Part shown: piece by piece, positions 1 through 12,013 of the stretch
How the letters are laid out: every line of letters begins with the position of its first letter
Numbering within the stretch: the first letter of the stretch is position 1
Assembly (NCBI GenBank): GCA_951799445.1
Contig: OX637295.1
Span: forward strand, 26,474,001-26,538,000
Source of the DNA: Pseudisothecium myosuroides
Taxonomy: Eukaryota; Streptophyta; Bryopsida; Hypnales; Lembophyllaceae
Direction: 5' to 3'
DNA: 64,000 nucleotides
Program-made: the position numbers and the translations under genes
The notes under the pieces: model-generated
The model's database searches: none
Told to the model about the DNA's origin: nothing
Seen by the model: the letters and a program-made list of their open reading frames with translations, nothing else

Positions 1-2169
1 AATTCCCACCAATGAGAATGCAAAGTTATTGGAGATATGGAGAGTAAGGGTGGGGAACTACTTAGAAGGTGGAGCCCGGAAGGAGAATGGAGCCCACAAA
101 AAACCATTTGGCGAGGTGATTTTTCAGAGCAAGAGTGGAGATGCTTTTAGAGCTTGTCCACCACCCACTCAAACTGTCCCGTAACCAGGTACTATGCGGG
201 CATGAATGCATCGCTTTTGAGCTCCACCGCGCAGCCGCTACAAGCTTTCCAGGTTTCGGGGGTAACGCTACATCCCTGCATCCAAGGTATTTTCAGTGTT
301 TTGAGAGCATGCAACAGTTCACGCAATGACTCAAAACCGTTGACTCCTGAGGACTCCCGAGGAATTCCCTTCCATTACGCTTGGATGTCTTCATTTGTAA
401 AGCATGTTTCAATTGTTCACCTCTCTGCCCTGAATCTCAGCCTTGTGTGATTTCACAAAGCGTAGATTGGAGACACTGGTAAATTTGACATTTGGAATTG
501 GTTTAAACGAAATGGAGCAGAGTAAATGATGGAGCAGAACACATTTTTGTGAATGCTGGCAAGCTGAAGTGGAGCAGAATAGTAACCAGAGAAGTAATAT
601 AATTTCTGGTGAATTCATGTCAACCGCTCTAATGTGATTACAAGTAGACGGCTTATGAAGGCTAAACAATATTATGCTACCTGCTCAAATGAGCTCCTCC
701 AGCATTTGAGTGCATTGTGTCTTCTTGTCTGAGGCTATTCTGAGGCTATTCTGAGGCTTCTGAATTTGAAAGGGATCGAGGTTTCAGTTAGAAATCTTCT
801 TCAGCAGACCGAATGCACGCATCATGAATTCAGAGGAAGTGAGCCCCGTTCACTTCTTTACCTGCTGAGGTGACCTGATCGTGTCACTCCAAACAATTTG
901 CATAAAAATTACATATGGATTTTGAGAATGTGTATTCACTCAGCATTTTGGAACTTGCTTTGGTTTTTGGAGGCACTTTCATCTGGCTGATAAAGTTTTT
1001 CCGAATTCCACAAAACTGATCATGATTTGAATTAACCGAGCACCATGTAAGCTAATTACGGAGTATTTAATACCTGAATCCAGTAACTTGAAGCCACAAT
1101 TGGCAGATGCACTTTCAGTTCCCAGGTTCATCGGGGGAACAATGACGGAAACACAGATCAGATAAGGTTTTGAAGCGATTTGATGCGTGCATGCGGTGGA
1201 GTGGTTTTGTGAGAAGCGGAGAGCTCCCTGAATCTGCCGCGCAACTGAAGTCTCCAAAGTGGATTTCACGGTAGCTATCAAGTGAACGCGGTGGAGGTGC
1301 TCTTAGAAGACCGGAGTTTCTATCTATCTATTTCTCCAAGGTTTAGGGCGGGCAATCGGGCATACATGCTTGACTTGCCTGTGCAGGTCACCAGTGCCCA
1401 CCCTGGCCCTCACATAAAAGTGCAAATTCGGTGGGCGTTTTTTTCTATTCCGGAAGTTAATGTACTGTTGCACTTGCACTTTGGCCACCCACCCCACATG
1501 TAACTTAGTTAAGGAAGCTCTTAAGTTATCTTAGTACCAATGCGCGGGAAGAGCCTGCCACCCTGCCCTGCCAGCCAGGAATCCCGCCCCTCCACCTAAA
1601 CCTGATCCGACTGGCGGATGGCGGGGCATTATACTGCGACAATCAGTCCTATATTAAGTTAGCCCTTACCAGGATTCCAAGTTGTTTTTTTTTACTTGAA
1701 ACACATGGATGATTTCCATTGCATGGGAAAAAAGTACACAGAACCAGAGGGCAGAGCCTCGGCGGGAATATTTAGCTTCAGGATTCCAAGTTTCTTGAAC
1801 ATTGTTATTCGCTACTGTACCATTTTCTTCGTGACCAGGTCAATAGCAAAGTACCGGTACAAGAAGAACTCGAGTATAAGTTACTCCCACTTCTCAGATA
1901 TGGGCTGATATCCGCACGAAATCTTTACCAATACTCAAACATCCGTTATTAGGCCTGCATTTTAGGCCTTTACTTCGCCTACAGTTTCAGCGACTTATGC
2001 AAGGAAGAGTTTGTACGCAACTTACGTCAAGTCCTCCAGCTGCAACTTTCAGATCTACAAATGCATGCATCTTACTCATTAGAACTTATATAGCAGCTGA
2101 AGGGGGAGTGTCAGAGCAAAGCGTTACGTATGCATGCAGTTAATAGTTACAGTACGTCTCTTCGTATGG
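1..2169. other. upstream non-coding flank
   Basis: I see no supportable gene here. Open frames are short, overlap on both strands and resemble no family I know. A short GC-rich patch lies at about 1535-1630. The stretch probably includes the distal promoter of the cyclase gene that starts at 2392. Confidence 0.5.
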
Positions 2170-2176
2170 TATATAA
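2170..2176 (+). promoter_or_regulatory. candidate TATA box of the cyclase gene
   Basis: TATATAA lies 216 nt upstream of the cyclase ATG, inside the longer run TATATAACTATAAA. Transcription starting about 30 nt downstream would give a 5' leader of roughly 190 nt containing one upstream ORF. This is inference from sequence only. Confidence 0.45.
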
Positions 2177-2238
2177 CTATAAATGTAAACCTTCACTATA
2201 TTAATTCACACAGGCTGATTGTCACAGGCTTACTGGGG

Positions 2239-2289
2239 ATGCTGATGCCCCTCGTCCTGGCATTCGTGTTTACAGTGTTTCTGTGCTGA
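2239..2289 (+). CDS. upstream ORF in the cyclase leader
   Basis: A 16-codon ORF (MLMPLVLAFVFTVFLC, then TGA) lies between the candidate TATA box and the cyclase start and ends 102 nt before the main ATG. The peptide is almost entirely hydrophobic. Such uORFs often lower translation of the main frame. Whether this one is translated or conserved is not known from the sequence. Confidence 0.35.
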   Translation: MLMPLVLAFVFTVFLC

Positions 2290-2391
2290 AGACGACTAAC
2301 GGTCGCAGAAGCCGACATTGCTTAAGTGCTTGCTACTGCTTGCTAAATCGTGACAAGTGAAGGTTTAAGCTGCATTGGCGGTGGTGTAAAA

Positions 2392-5300
2392 ATGTGGAGG
2401 TTGAAGCTGGCGGAGGGCGGGGGGCCGTGGTTGCGGAGTTTGAACAAGTTCCAAGGGCGCCAGGTGTGGGAGTACGATGCGCGGGCTGGCGACTCGGCGG
2501 AGCGCACGGCAGTGGACAAGGCGCGCATTGCGTTCGCGGAGAATCGCTTTGAGCAGCCTAACAGCAGCGACTTGCTCATGCGCATGCAGGTTTGTATCGA
2601 TCGGATTTTGTGTGTTCGCACGGACTCGAGTCTTTCTATCTGGTTTCGTCCGATCGAAGGACAGTACATTGGCTGGGGGGTTGCAGAGTTTTTAGGAGTG
2701 AGCGCACGGAGAATGCGCTCAAGTGCTATGGAGCTAGCCGTTCATTGCGTGTCGTTGTTGTCAAGAAGATTGCGGTGCAATTCAAGATTTGCCTAATCGA
2801 GCAGCTAATTTGGAAAGACCCTGAGAAATTTCACGATCTTGCGATATGATCCTCTATCATGAAGCAAGATAGTACTAGAGGATCGTCGCCGGCTTTTGAT
2901 TCTGTAGACGAGTCTAGAGTCCTATCTGGTTTTGGAAATCGTGAAAGAAGGTTATTTCAAGGGATGCTTTCTTTTCGCCCGTTAATTAAGGGCCCGGAAA
3001 TCTAAAGAATCGTAGCAGAGGTTGCTTAAACAATCAGTTCATTTGCATGTCGTTGCAAGGGCTTTGGTTTAAATGTTGCAAATCCTGTCGTGCGAACTTC
3101 ATCTTTCTTTGAAGAAAATGAATGCCCAGGTATCGTTGTGGTGCTCTCGGTATGTCATAACACGAAGTATTTTTGGATCCAGTTTGCGAAGGAGAATCCA
3201 CTTCCGGAGCTCCCAGCACAGTTGAAGATCGAGAACCGCGCTGATCTCACTGAAGAGGCTGTCACCACGACGCTCCGTCGAGCCTTGCGATTCTACTCGA
3301 CTGTCCAAGGACATGATGGTCACTGGCCTGGTGACTTTGGGGGTCCGATGCTCCTCATGCCTGGCCTGGTAATGCACATATCACCATGTTCAGCGATCTC
3401 GCCTTCTTTGTTGTTTGAAAATATCACTTAACCTCTATAGGACCAGGAAGGGTCTTATGTCCTTTTAGCAGTTTTGCGTAAGGCATGTGGGAAGTTCTTC
3501 TGCTTAATTTTGATTATGTTTTTGACCAACACGGGTTTAGGGTCTTGTGATATAAAATTTGGCTCCATCTGAATTGTACTTTTCAAGATTTGATTAACCT
3601 GGAAAGGACCGAGGCACATTTCGGGCAGAAATTATGAAAAACTGCCACTTTTTTAGGGCAGTTATAAAAAAATGATTTAATTTAATTAAAATTCTCCAAA
3701 TTCAACTGTACAAATTTGTACTAGACTAATACGGGAATGTTTGGAAAAAATTTCAAAAACTTTGAAGGCACGAATTGAAAGATTTTGATATTTGAAGTTA
3801 GAAGAAAAAACTTTATTTTGACCTTGCTTGACATAGCCAAGCAAACTCTAACTCTTCCTAGATTGAGATTTTTACACTACACATGGTTATTTTTTGGGGG
3901 CATTTGCATCTTATATCATGTAAGTTACATATATACCTACCAAATTTCAAAACTATAGGAGGAGTTTTGCACATGCTGCCTAAAGTTGCCCGAGTTGCCT
4001 GAAGAGTTCAAGGTGGCATAACTTTTGATCTTGGCACCCGATTGAAAAAAAATCATATTCCCACGAAGGAAGTACATGTTCACTCCTTGCGTCCAAAATT
4101 GACTTTGTAGGAACCTCCCAAGTTTTTTTTGTGTACATTGAATAGATACTTGGTCTTTTAGGGGTTAATCTACTTGGTGATATTGAAGCCATGATTCCTT
4201 GGTCGTTTAGGGTTTAAAGCAGCTTCATTTACCTCGCTTGGACTAGGTAACCTTCGAGACGCCGGGAGGCGGCGAGAAGGGTTACAGGACGTAACCAGCT
4301 CTGTACGCGGATGACAACTCATGTAATGGTCGCCTTCGTGGATGATACCATGTGGTTACGATCTGCTCGTGGATGAAATACTGTCGAGCAGACAGACGCT
4401 CACAATCAGAGCTGGTTACGCAGTTGTAACCTTGCAATTCTTCAGGGCAATCAACAGCCGTTTTCGTCTTCTAAGGATCCAATCACACTCCACATGGACG
4501 CAGTGGTGATGTTCTTATTTCGGCTCCTGACGAATTGAGTTCCATTTGATTTAGTTCAGAGTTTGACTCATGCATCCAAATTGATACTGATAATTGTATG
4601 GCAGGTTATTGCCCTATACGTCACGGGGTCACTTAACAATGTTCTAACTCCAGCCCATCAGAATGAAATGCGCCGTTACCTTTACAATCATCAGGTACTT
4701 GATCTTTTCCAACATTGTTTAAATTTCGTACGCTTTGCAGCTGTCCTCCCTGTCCTGATTTACCTGGCAAGCCTTTTTCCTTATTGAAGTTGAAAAGATC
4801 AGGGAAGTCTTAAGCTGTAGTAGTTTTGTTGTTTGATGAATTTCTTCTTGATTTTCTGGCAGCGGTACGATGCGTTGTGGGCTCTTTTTAACCAAGTTAG
4901 AGCCTTTACTGACATCCTCAGCTAATCTAATTGCAGAATCTCGGGGGGGTCAGTGTGTAAAAAAATAAGGGGATAGGTGCGAACACCAAGTATTTTTTAG
5001 GGGGGTATTATTTTATTTATTTATTTTTTAAACACGCTATCATTATATAATTTCCTACTTTGGGTTATTAGAGAAGGGGCTTACATTACTTATAATTCTA
5101 AATTGAAATGAATAAATGATATGGTAATTTAGATTAAAAAAAAATTCTACTGCAATTTTTGTTCTACATTAAATTTCTTTCAAACTTTCTTCTCTTTCCC
5201 CCACTAATGACTACTTACAACTAGAACTCAACAGAAAAGTGTAGTCAATACTACTATTGTATCTTCCATAAAAATTGTCAATGACACTCATTTACTAGGA

Positions 5301-8300
5301 AGGGATCATATTATTGAATGCTATCAATTGAACTTTAGGTTTAGGTCCTTTTTACATGATTAATATGAATGATACAGAGATTGCTTTTTGATATCAACTT
5401 TACTTTAACTTACATTGTTTGATTCAATGTACATGTCTTCACCGTATGCACAATAATATGTAAAAATTCTTTTTGCACTATCATGGTAGTATGAAGTCAT
5501 AGTATGAAATAGAATGCAAAAATATTTTTGTACAATCATGGTAGTATGAAATGGTAGTATGCAATGGTAGTATGAAATAGAATGTCCTCATTGTATTTAC
5601 AAACACAATGAGTGAAAAAAAATGTGCTTATCATGTCTAGTTATGGAGACACAAACAAAACTGAGCTTGTACACCTGAATTCAAACATGCAGTACTATAA
5701 CTAATGGGAAAACTAGAAAGCCACTTGAAGCCAGCCACCGTCTACAATAGAAATTAGTAAAGTCAAACACTTGTGTCTACAATAGAAACATCCAAAGCCG
5801 TCAATATTAAGCAATTCAACATAGTTGGAGACACTTTTTCCTAAAAATAACATTCATGTAGTATTAGCAAGTGAAAATCATGAATATTTCAAAAAAAAAA
5901 TTAGATTTTTTGGATGTGGTATGTAATTTCTATGATTTTTCAAAGTGCCAGCTCCATGACCATTGAAATTGTCACATAGGTGGATCCTAAATTGAAATTT
6001 GCAAAAATCCGTAGTTAGTAAAGCAAAGTTAAGTATATGTCTTTCAAATGCGTCAACAAATCAAAGAAAGTTAAGCATTTGTAGGACACATTGATGAAAG
6101 TCTAAGGACAAATTTAGTGATAATCTAGAGTACAAGAATGGGAACAGGATCACTTTTGGGTGTTTCTATCTTACATCAATTCAGAAACATCAACAATCAA
6201 TCCTTAGGAGGAGGCCTTGTCCAAGCTGCCTCAAGCTATCAGACAACATAACTTTGACCCATAGGCTGCAATGAATTTCAAAAAAATAAATTTTGGCATG
6301 TCACACAAACATTCAACTCTAGTATAAATTTTTAAAAATAATGTGCAAAATTCAAACCGTATAACCCTGCCCAGAGTTTTTAAAAGAATGCAATGTTTGA
6401 AGTTCCCAAAAAATTATAGTAGAATTACCTTTTTGGTGTTGACAGTATTTGTGTTTTCATTTTTAAATCAAAATCATTCATTACAGATATAAAGTTAAGA
6501 GTACTCAAAATTGAAGTTAATTGCAAAATTTTACAACCTCATAAGTTCTTGCGGGTACTAAATATGGTGTATGATGCAAGTCGGGATGTCTAAATTTCTA
6601 ACAATCTGTGAGTAGCTCATTTTCTAAGTTGCATGACAGCCACCTAAAGCCAGCCAACGTCTACTACAGAAATTAGTAAAGTCTATAAAATTATTGAACA
6701 CTTTGAATATGCCATTCACAAGGCAACAACATTTAATACTTTTGGTCAAAAAAAAGAATAAAAAGGGGGGTATCCTAGGTCTAATTTTTTTCTAATTGGA
6801 CCTATTTTTCTATACCCTATAGTAGTTTAAAGACATGTCATGGAATTTTTGTACCCTATAGTATAAAAAATCAAATTATAATTTTTATCTCAAATGTTTT
6901 TTAGGCACCCTATCATTTGTTTGCACGTAGTTTTCTACTGCTCTCGCTCACTGCACCCCCCAAGTGCAGAATAAGGATGGAGGTTGGGGATTGCACATAG
7001 AGGGACACAGTACCATGTTCGACTCTGCACTGACGTATGTCACATTGCGGATTCTTGGTGATGGGCCAGAAGGGGGCGAGTTTAATGCCCTCCAGCGAGG
7101 GCGGAACTGGATCCACGAGCATGGCGGTGCTACTTATATCACTTCCTGGGGCAAGTTTTGGCTTTCCGTAATGTCCAACCTTTAATTCTTCTATTCCTGC
7201 TCCATGCTCATATCAAGAGTTCTTCATCATGTGTCTGACTCCAGAAACTAACAGATGTAGACACCTAAACTTATCCTCTATTCACAGCTGACATTCGGGC
7301 GTTAGTTATCGACCTGGAATCTGAGGTAATGAATTGCTTGTAACCTTTACCCTTTCTGATGGCAGGTTCTGGGAGTATTTGATTGGTCAGGCAACAATCC
7401 CGTGCCTCCTGAATTTTGGATGCTCCCTTACTTTCTTCCCATACATCCAGGTACATTATAGGGTTTAAGGATTTTCCTGTCTTTTCAGTGCACAGAGCTT
7501 CACTTATATTTTGCTGTTCTGTCTTATCTGAGTTTACAATTTGTCTCTCCTAAAGTGAGATTGGAATGCCGATCAGAGTAATTAAGGTAGTCAATGAGCG
7601 TTCTCAATAAAATGAGATCGAGGAAATTGCCAATTACTTCCACGTTTCTCATGTTGATATTCGTGGTTGCAGGTCGAATGTGGTGCCTTTGCCGCGGGGT
7701 CTATCTCCCGATGAGCTATATTTATGGCAAGCGGTTTACTGGTAAAATCACTGAACTTGTGAAGGAACTCAGGGAAGAGCTATTTGTGCAGAAGTATTCA
7801 GAGATAAATTGGGACATGGCGCGAAATCAATGCGCAAAGGTATTTGTTCATGCGTTTTCATCAGGATGGGGCAAGTGCCCTCATGGCCGTTGATGAGTCT
7901 TCCATGTTGTGGATACAAGATACAGGGCGGAGTTCAGTTGTTTCTGTGACCATGAAATAGACACGATAGTGGGATTGGCGATACAGTCCTAATCGACACT
8001 CACCTCAATACACATTAAGTATCTGATGTAGTTCAATAAAAGTGCATCTTGATTGTATGAACTTTGCATGCAGGAAGATCTGTACTGCCCTCATCCGTGG
8101 GTCCAAGACTTGTTATGGGGAACATTGCATAAAGTAGTTGAGCCAATCTTGACTAGGTGGCCTGGCTCCCTCTTCCGGAAAAAAGCGTTGGCTCACACAA
8201 TGGAGCACATCCACTACGAGGATGAGAATTCTCGCTACTTAAATATTGGTGCTGTGATTAAGGTCAGTATATGATGAACTTTCTAGCAGACTTGGAGATT

Positions 8301-11300
8301 GCAGAGGCTGGTCATGTCCATGTTCTCCAGCACATGATTGGTCTAGGCCACTGTTCTGGTTATGAGTATCTTCCTACTGGACTCTTATGAAATTGTGATT
8401 TGCAGGTTGGACCTGCGAAATGCAAATCCTTGTTTATTAATTTAGAAATCCGATTCAAAAACACTTTTTTGCTGTGAAAAATGATTTCAACCTTCTAATG
8501 CCTACACAGGCCATGAATATGCTGTCCTGCTGGGTAGAGGATCCGAACTCAGAAGCCTTCAAGTTGCATTTGGCGCGGGTGGTTGATTATCTGTGGGTGG
8601 CTGAAGATGGCATGAAGATGCAGGTACTTGTATTTATTTTCATCTCCATTTACATATTATGCATGAAATTACCAATTTATAAGATCTTGCCATGAAATTA
8701 CTAAACTAGGTGAACTTTGCCAATTTATTGAATCTTCTTTCTTTTCTTTCATGTCCTGTGAACGACTGAATACGGTAGTTTTTGAATCAGTGTATTTCAT
8801 AACAAATGGCTGAAAGCTTCCAACTACCTTATGTTCTCACTCGTGGGTTTGCACTGGAACTTCATGGCAGGCTTACGATGGAAGTCAACTTTGGGACACA
8901 TCGTTCGCAGTCCAAGCTCTGGTCTCCACAAAACTTCCAGATGAATGTGGGAGTATGCTCAAGAAAGCTAACTCATTCATCGATAATAGTCAGGTTTTCA
9001 TCTCACCATCATGTATCTAGCTTAAATTAAGTTTGTCTTCTTTGCATCTGAATTGGCGGTTGACTCGATTGGCATTCCAAATACGACCAGGTTGCTACTC
9101 ACAGGACTGCTTGATGCTCACCCATGTCTGCGTTTCTTTTGTTACTCATTCATTCTGAGACTTTCAATTAGGGCTAAAGCTTTTCATGTCAGCGCTTTCT
9201 CACAATTGTATAGGCTGAGTCATATGTTGATGAAGTTGGTTGGATCCCTTTCGATATGTACCTCACCTCGAACAGAAGAAGAGGCCATCAAATAGAATGT
9301 TTGTTTACTTTTTAATAGGTTTATTTACTTACGTAAGTATTCTACGCGCACATAGAGACTGAGTATATGGACTGTGAAGGTGAGAGAAGATTATCCAGGG
9401 GATATGACCCACTGGCACCGTCATGTCTCCAAAGGTGCCTGGACTCTCTCTTCAAAGGACAACGGATGGGTGGTCTCTGACTGCACGGCTGAGGGCCTGA
9501 AGGTTTGTAGTGTACCCGGGCTTTTGTTTCTGATGATGTCAAATCACTCTATACTTGTGATATGGATGTAACAGCTTTAGTTTCTGCTTATTGAAGTAAA
9601 TATCTCTTAGAGAGCAAACTAGTGGTGTTCTCCCTTTTTTCCTCGTATAACTGTGCAAATGACTGCCTGATGAGCCCCCATATTGATAATGTGGGCATTG
9701 TATGCAGGCAATGCTGAGCTTGGCAAAACTGCCAAGAGAGTTAGTTGGAGATCCGATCTCTCCAGAGCGCTTGTATGACGCTGTTGACATCGTCTTGTCT
9801 TATCAAGTAAGTTGTTTATCCACGAGCTCTTACCTAATCTGATTCCGGTGAAGTTTGGAAATGTAGTTTCAATTTTGTGCTATGACCACCCTGGATGTGT
9901 TTTCTTGGATTTACCCTTTGTGATTTACGGATCCAAGCAGCAAAGAACAGAGTTACTCAGAAAAGAGTCAGTAAGTTGTGAAGCATGCAATTTTGCTTAC
10001 ATATGAAGTCATCCTCAGAATGCAGATGGAGGGTCAGCCACTTTTGAAAACACAAGATCTTATCCTTGGCTTGAGGTAATTCTTATGCCCTATCAGTCCT
10101 ACTCTTCTCGGGTGTCGCTAATGATGCTTAGCTTGTCGGCTTGCAGATTCCATGCAGTTCCATGATGTGATTTTCTCATACCAATAGAAGCAAGTGCACA
10201 ACACTAATTGCCCATTATTCTGATTTTTTTTCCAGTACTTCAACCCTTCTGAGACCTTTGAATATATTGCTATTGAGTACTCGTAAGTTCCCGTCGTACT
10301 TTTTTATATTCAACTTCACCTCAATGGCTTTTTTTATAATGAATTGGCATCTGTGCTGTTGTCTTGAATTCGGCATCGAGTTTCCAACGATATCCTAAAA
10401 CTGCTGCTTGTTCACAGGTATGTTGAATGCACTTCAGCCTGTATTCAAGCACTAGCTGCTTTTCAGAAACAGTATCCTCACCACCGAACTCAGGAAATTG
10501 CCTTGTCCATCTTTCGAGCTCGCAAATTTATAGAAAGCAGTCAAAAGGATGATGGCTCCTGGTACGTAATCTTTCTGGTTTTGGAGTAACCTAGTGGGTG
10601 TGACCTTTTTGATATGCAGTGCACTGATGTTTTCATGCCCCTTGTCACAATTCTGAACCGAAGTGGATATAATTGTTCGATGCAAGACATTAGAGCTCAG
10701 CTAACTTGTGGTTGATAAATTATTTTTCACGTACGTCTGCAAGCTTCATAACATAAATGGGTGGGATATATTGATGTAGGTATGGTTCTTGGGGAATTTG
10801 TTTCACATACGCAATATGGTTTGGTGTGTTGGGGTTGGTCGCTGCCGGTGAAACTTATGAAACATCTTTCCGCATTCGAATGGCTTGCAAGTTCCTCCTA
10901 TCAAAGCAGCTTCCTAATGGTGGGTGGGGAGAGAGCTACCTATCTTGCCAGGATAAGGTAACGACACTCCCAACTCTATTAGTCAGGGTGGGAGAGGAGA
11001 AGGCTTGTGTACGTGCATTTGATAGTGAGATTCACTCTTGTGCATTGGATCGGACTATTGGATCATAGTTGCTGAGCCGAGTGACTGATGTAGAGCTTAA
11101 TCTTCTATTGTCATATGATGCTTGTTCTTGACATACTTCCTGACTTAGAGGTCCCTTAATGTGGAGTGCCTACATGCTTTTCTGTTGTCAGTGCTTTACT
11201 GTTCGGGTTGTATTGGAAATCTAACCGGGGTTGCCGAAGGAGGAGTACACGTTTATGACATCAAAATGAGCTGTCGGTGCATCCTCAAATAACTGGGTTC

Positions 11301-12013
11301 TAAAGGACTTTCATATCTGATAACGCAGGTCTACTCAAACTTGCCTGGAGGAAAATCACACATTGTGAATACATCATGGGCTATGTTGACCCTCATGGCT
11401 GCTAGACAGGTACAAGGACGATTGAAGCTCCTTAACGATTGATGCATATCCTTAACTGCCTATCTCAAAAATGCTGTGTTCGGTGCAAAAATTGATTCAT
11501 CTGTTGGAGTTCCTGAACCTGAGTCTTAGTACTTTTGCTTTTGTCACCTGTGGTAAAGTGCATATTGAATTTTTCTTGATTTTCTTTTACCAGCTGAATG
11601 GCTTTGATCGCTATTGACTCTTTTCTCGTTCTTCTAACTTAACAGTGGGAGCGAAATCCTGAACCATTGCATAGAGCAGCCGCCTCACTCATTAACGAGC
11701 AAATGGAGTCTGGAGACTTTCCTCAACAGGTATTTGAATGTTAGTTGGAAATGGAATGGCTTTAAGGTGATGCTCTCTTTGTAGCATTTGTGACTCTGTT
11801 AGCATGGCTTGCTTCCAAGGTTGATCAAGTTCCCAAGCTTGTATTCATTGGGTAGTGTGCTGGTTTGTTTTATAATCGGTTGACAATAACCTCATTTGTG
11901 TGTAGGAAATCATGGGCGCATTCAATAGTAACTGCACGCTCAGTTACTCTGCTTATCGGAACATTTTCCCTATATGGGCTCTCGGTGCATACCGACAGGG
12001 ATTAATGGCCTAA
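2392..12013 (+). CDS. oxidosqualene cyclase (cycloartenol/lanosterol synthase type)
   Basis: Cyclises 2,3-oxidosqualene to a tetracyclic sterol or triterpene alcohol, as a monotopic ER enzyme. Exons: 2392-2589, 3183-3368, 4605-4694, 6970-7167, 7366-7450, 7673-7839, 8074-8262, 8510-8623, 8871-8993, 9380-9502, 9708-9806, 10019-10075, 10236-10282, 10418-10561, 10780-10957, 11329-11409, 11646-11729, 11906-12013. All are GT-AG and in phase, giving 756 aa, the normal family length. The catalytic DCTAE motif is at residues 484-488 (Asp484 is the acid). QW motifs are at 108-114, 158-164, 601-607, 650-656 and 712-718. The first ATG of the open frame matches the usual N-terminus. Oddities, numbered against Arabidopsis CAS1 from memory: His257 is Leu258, His477 is Asn478, Ile481 is Val482 and Tyr532 is Phe533, while Tyr410 is kept (Tyr411). 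The product may therefore not be cycloartenol. The acceptor of exon 10 lacks a clear pyrimidine tract, so that boundary is the least certain. Confidence 0.95.
3594..4168. mobile_element. TTAA-bounded element (family E) in cyclase intron 2
   Basis: The left end reads TTAACCTGGAAAGGACCGAG. The right end reads CTTGGTCTTTTAGGGGTTAA, its inverted match. A second, similar right end (GGTCGTTTAGGGTTTAA) follows at 4201-4217, so two elements may be nested or the end may be duplicated. The interior has a CATAACTTTTGA motif like the other families in this window. No coding capacity is seen. The terminal pattern TTAA-CC...GG-TTAA suggests a piggyBac-like MITE. Confidence 0.6.
4274..4435. repeat. short inverted repeat, GC-richer, in intron 2
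   Basis: Arms of about 25 nt (GGTTACAGGACGTAACCAG near 4277 and its near-complement CTGGTTACGCAGTTGTAACC near 4412) flank a spacer of about 105 nt. A smaller inverted pair, GTCTGCTCG-like, lies inside. It is probably a small MITE or MITE remnant. No target-site duplication is clear. Confidence 0.45.
4695..6969 (+). repeat. large AT-rich intron 3 of the cyclase with decayed repeats
   Basis: This 2,275-bp intron is far longer than the other introns (about 100-400 bp, apart from intron 2). It holds two copies of a block of about 65 nt (around 5705-5775 and 6630-6700, sharing TAGAAATTAGTAAAGTC-like or CAGAAATTAGTAAAGTC cores), a short array of ATGGTAGTATGAAAT units at 5480-5585, and near 6200-6330 a decayed match to the interior of the family E element of intron 2. 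No coding sequence was seen. Confidence 0.55.
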
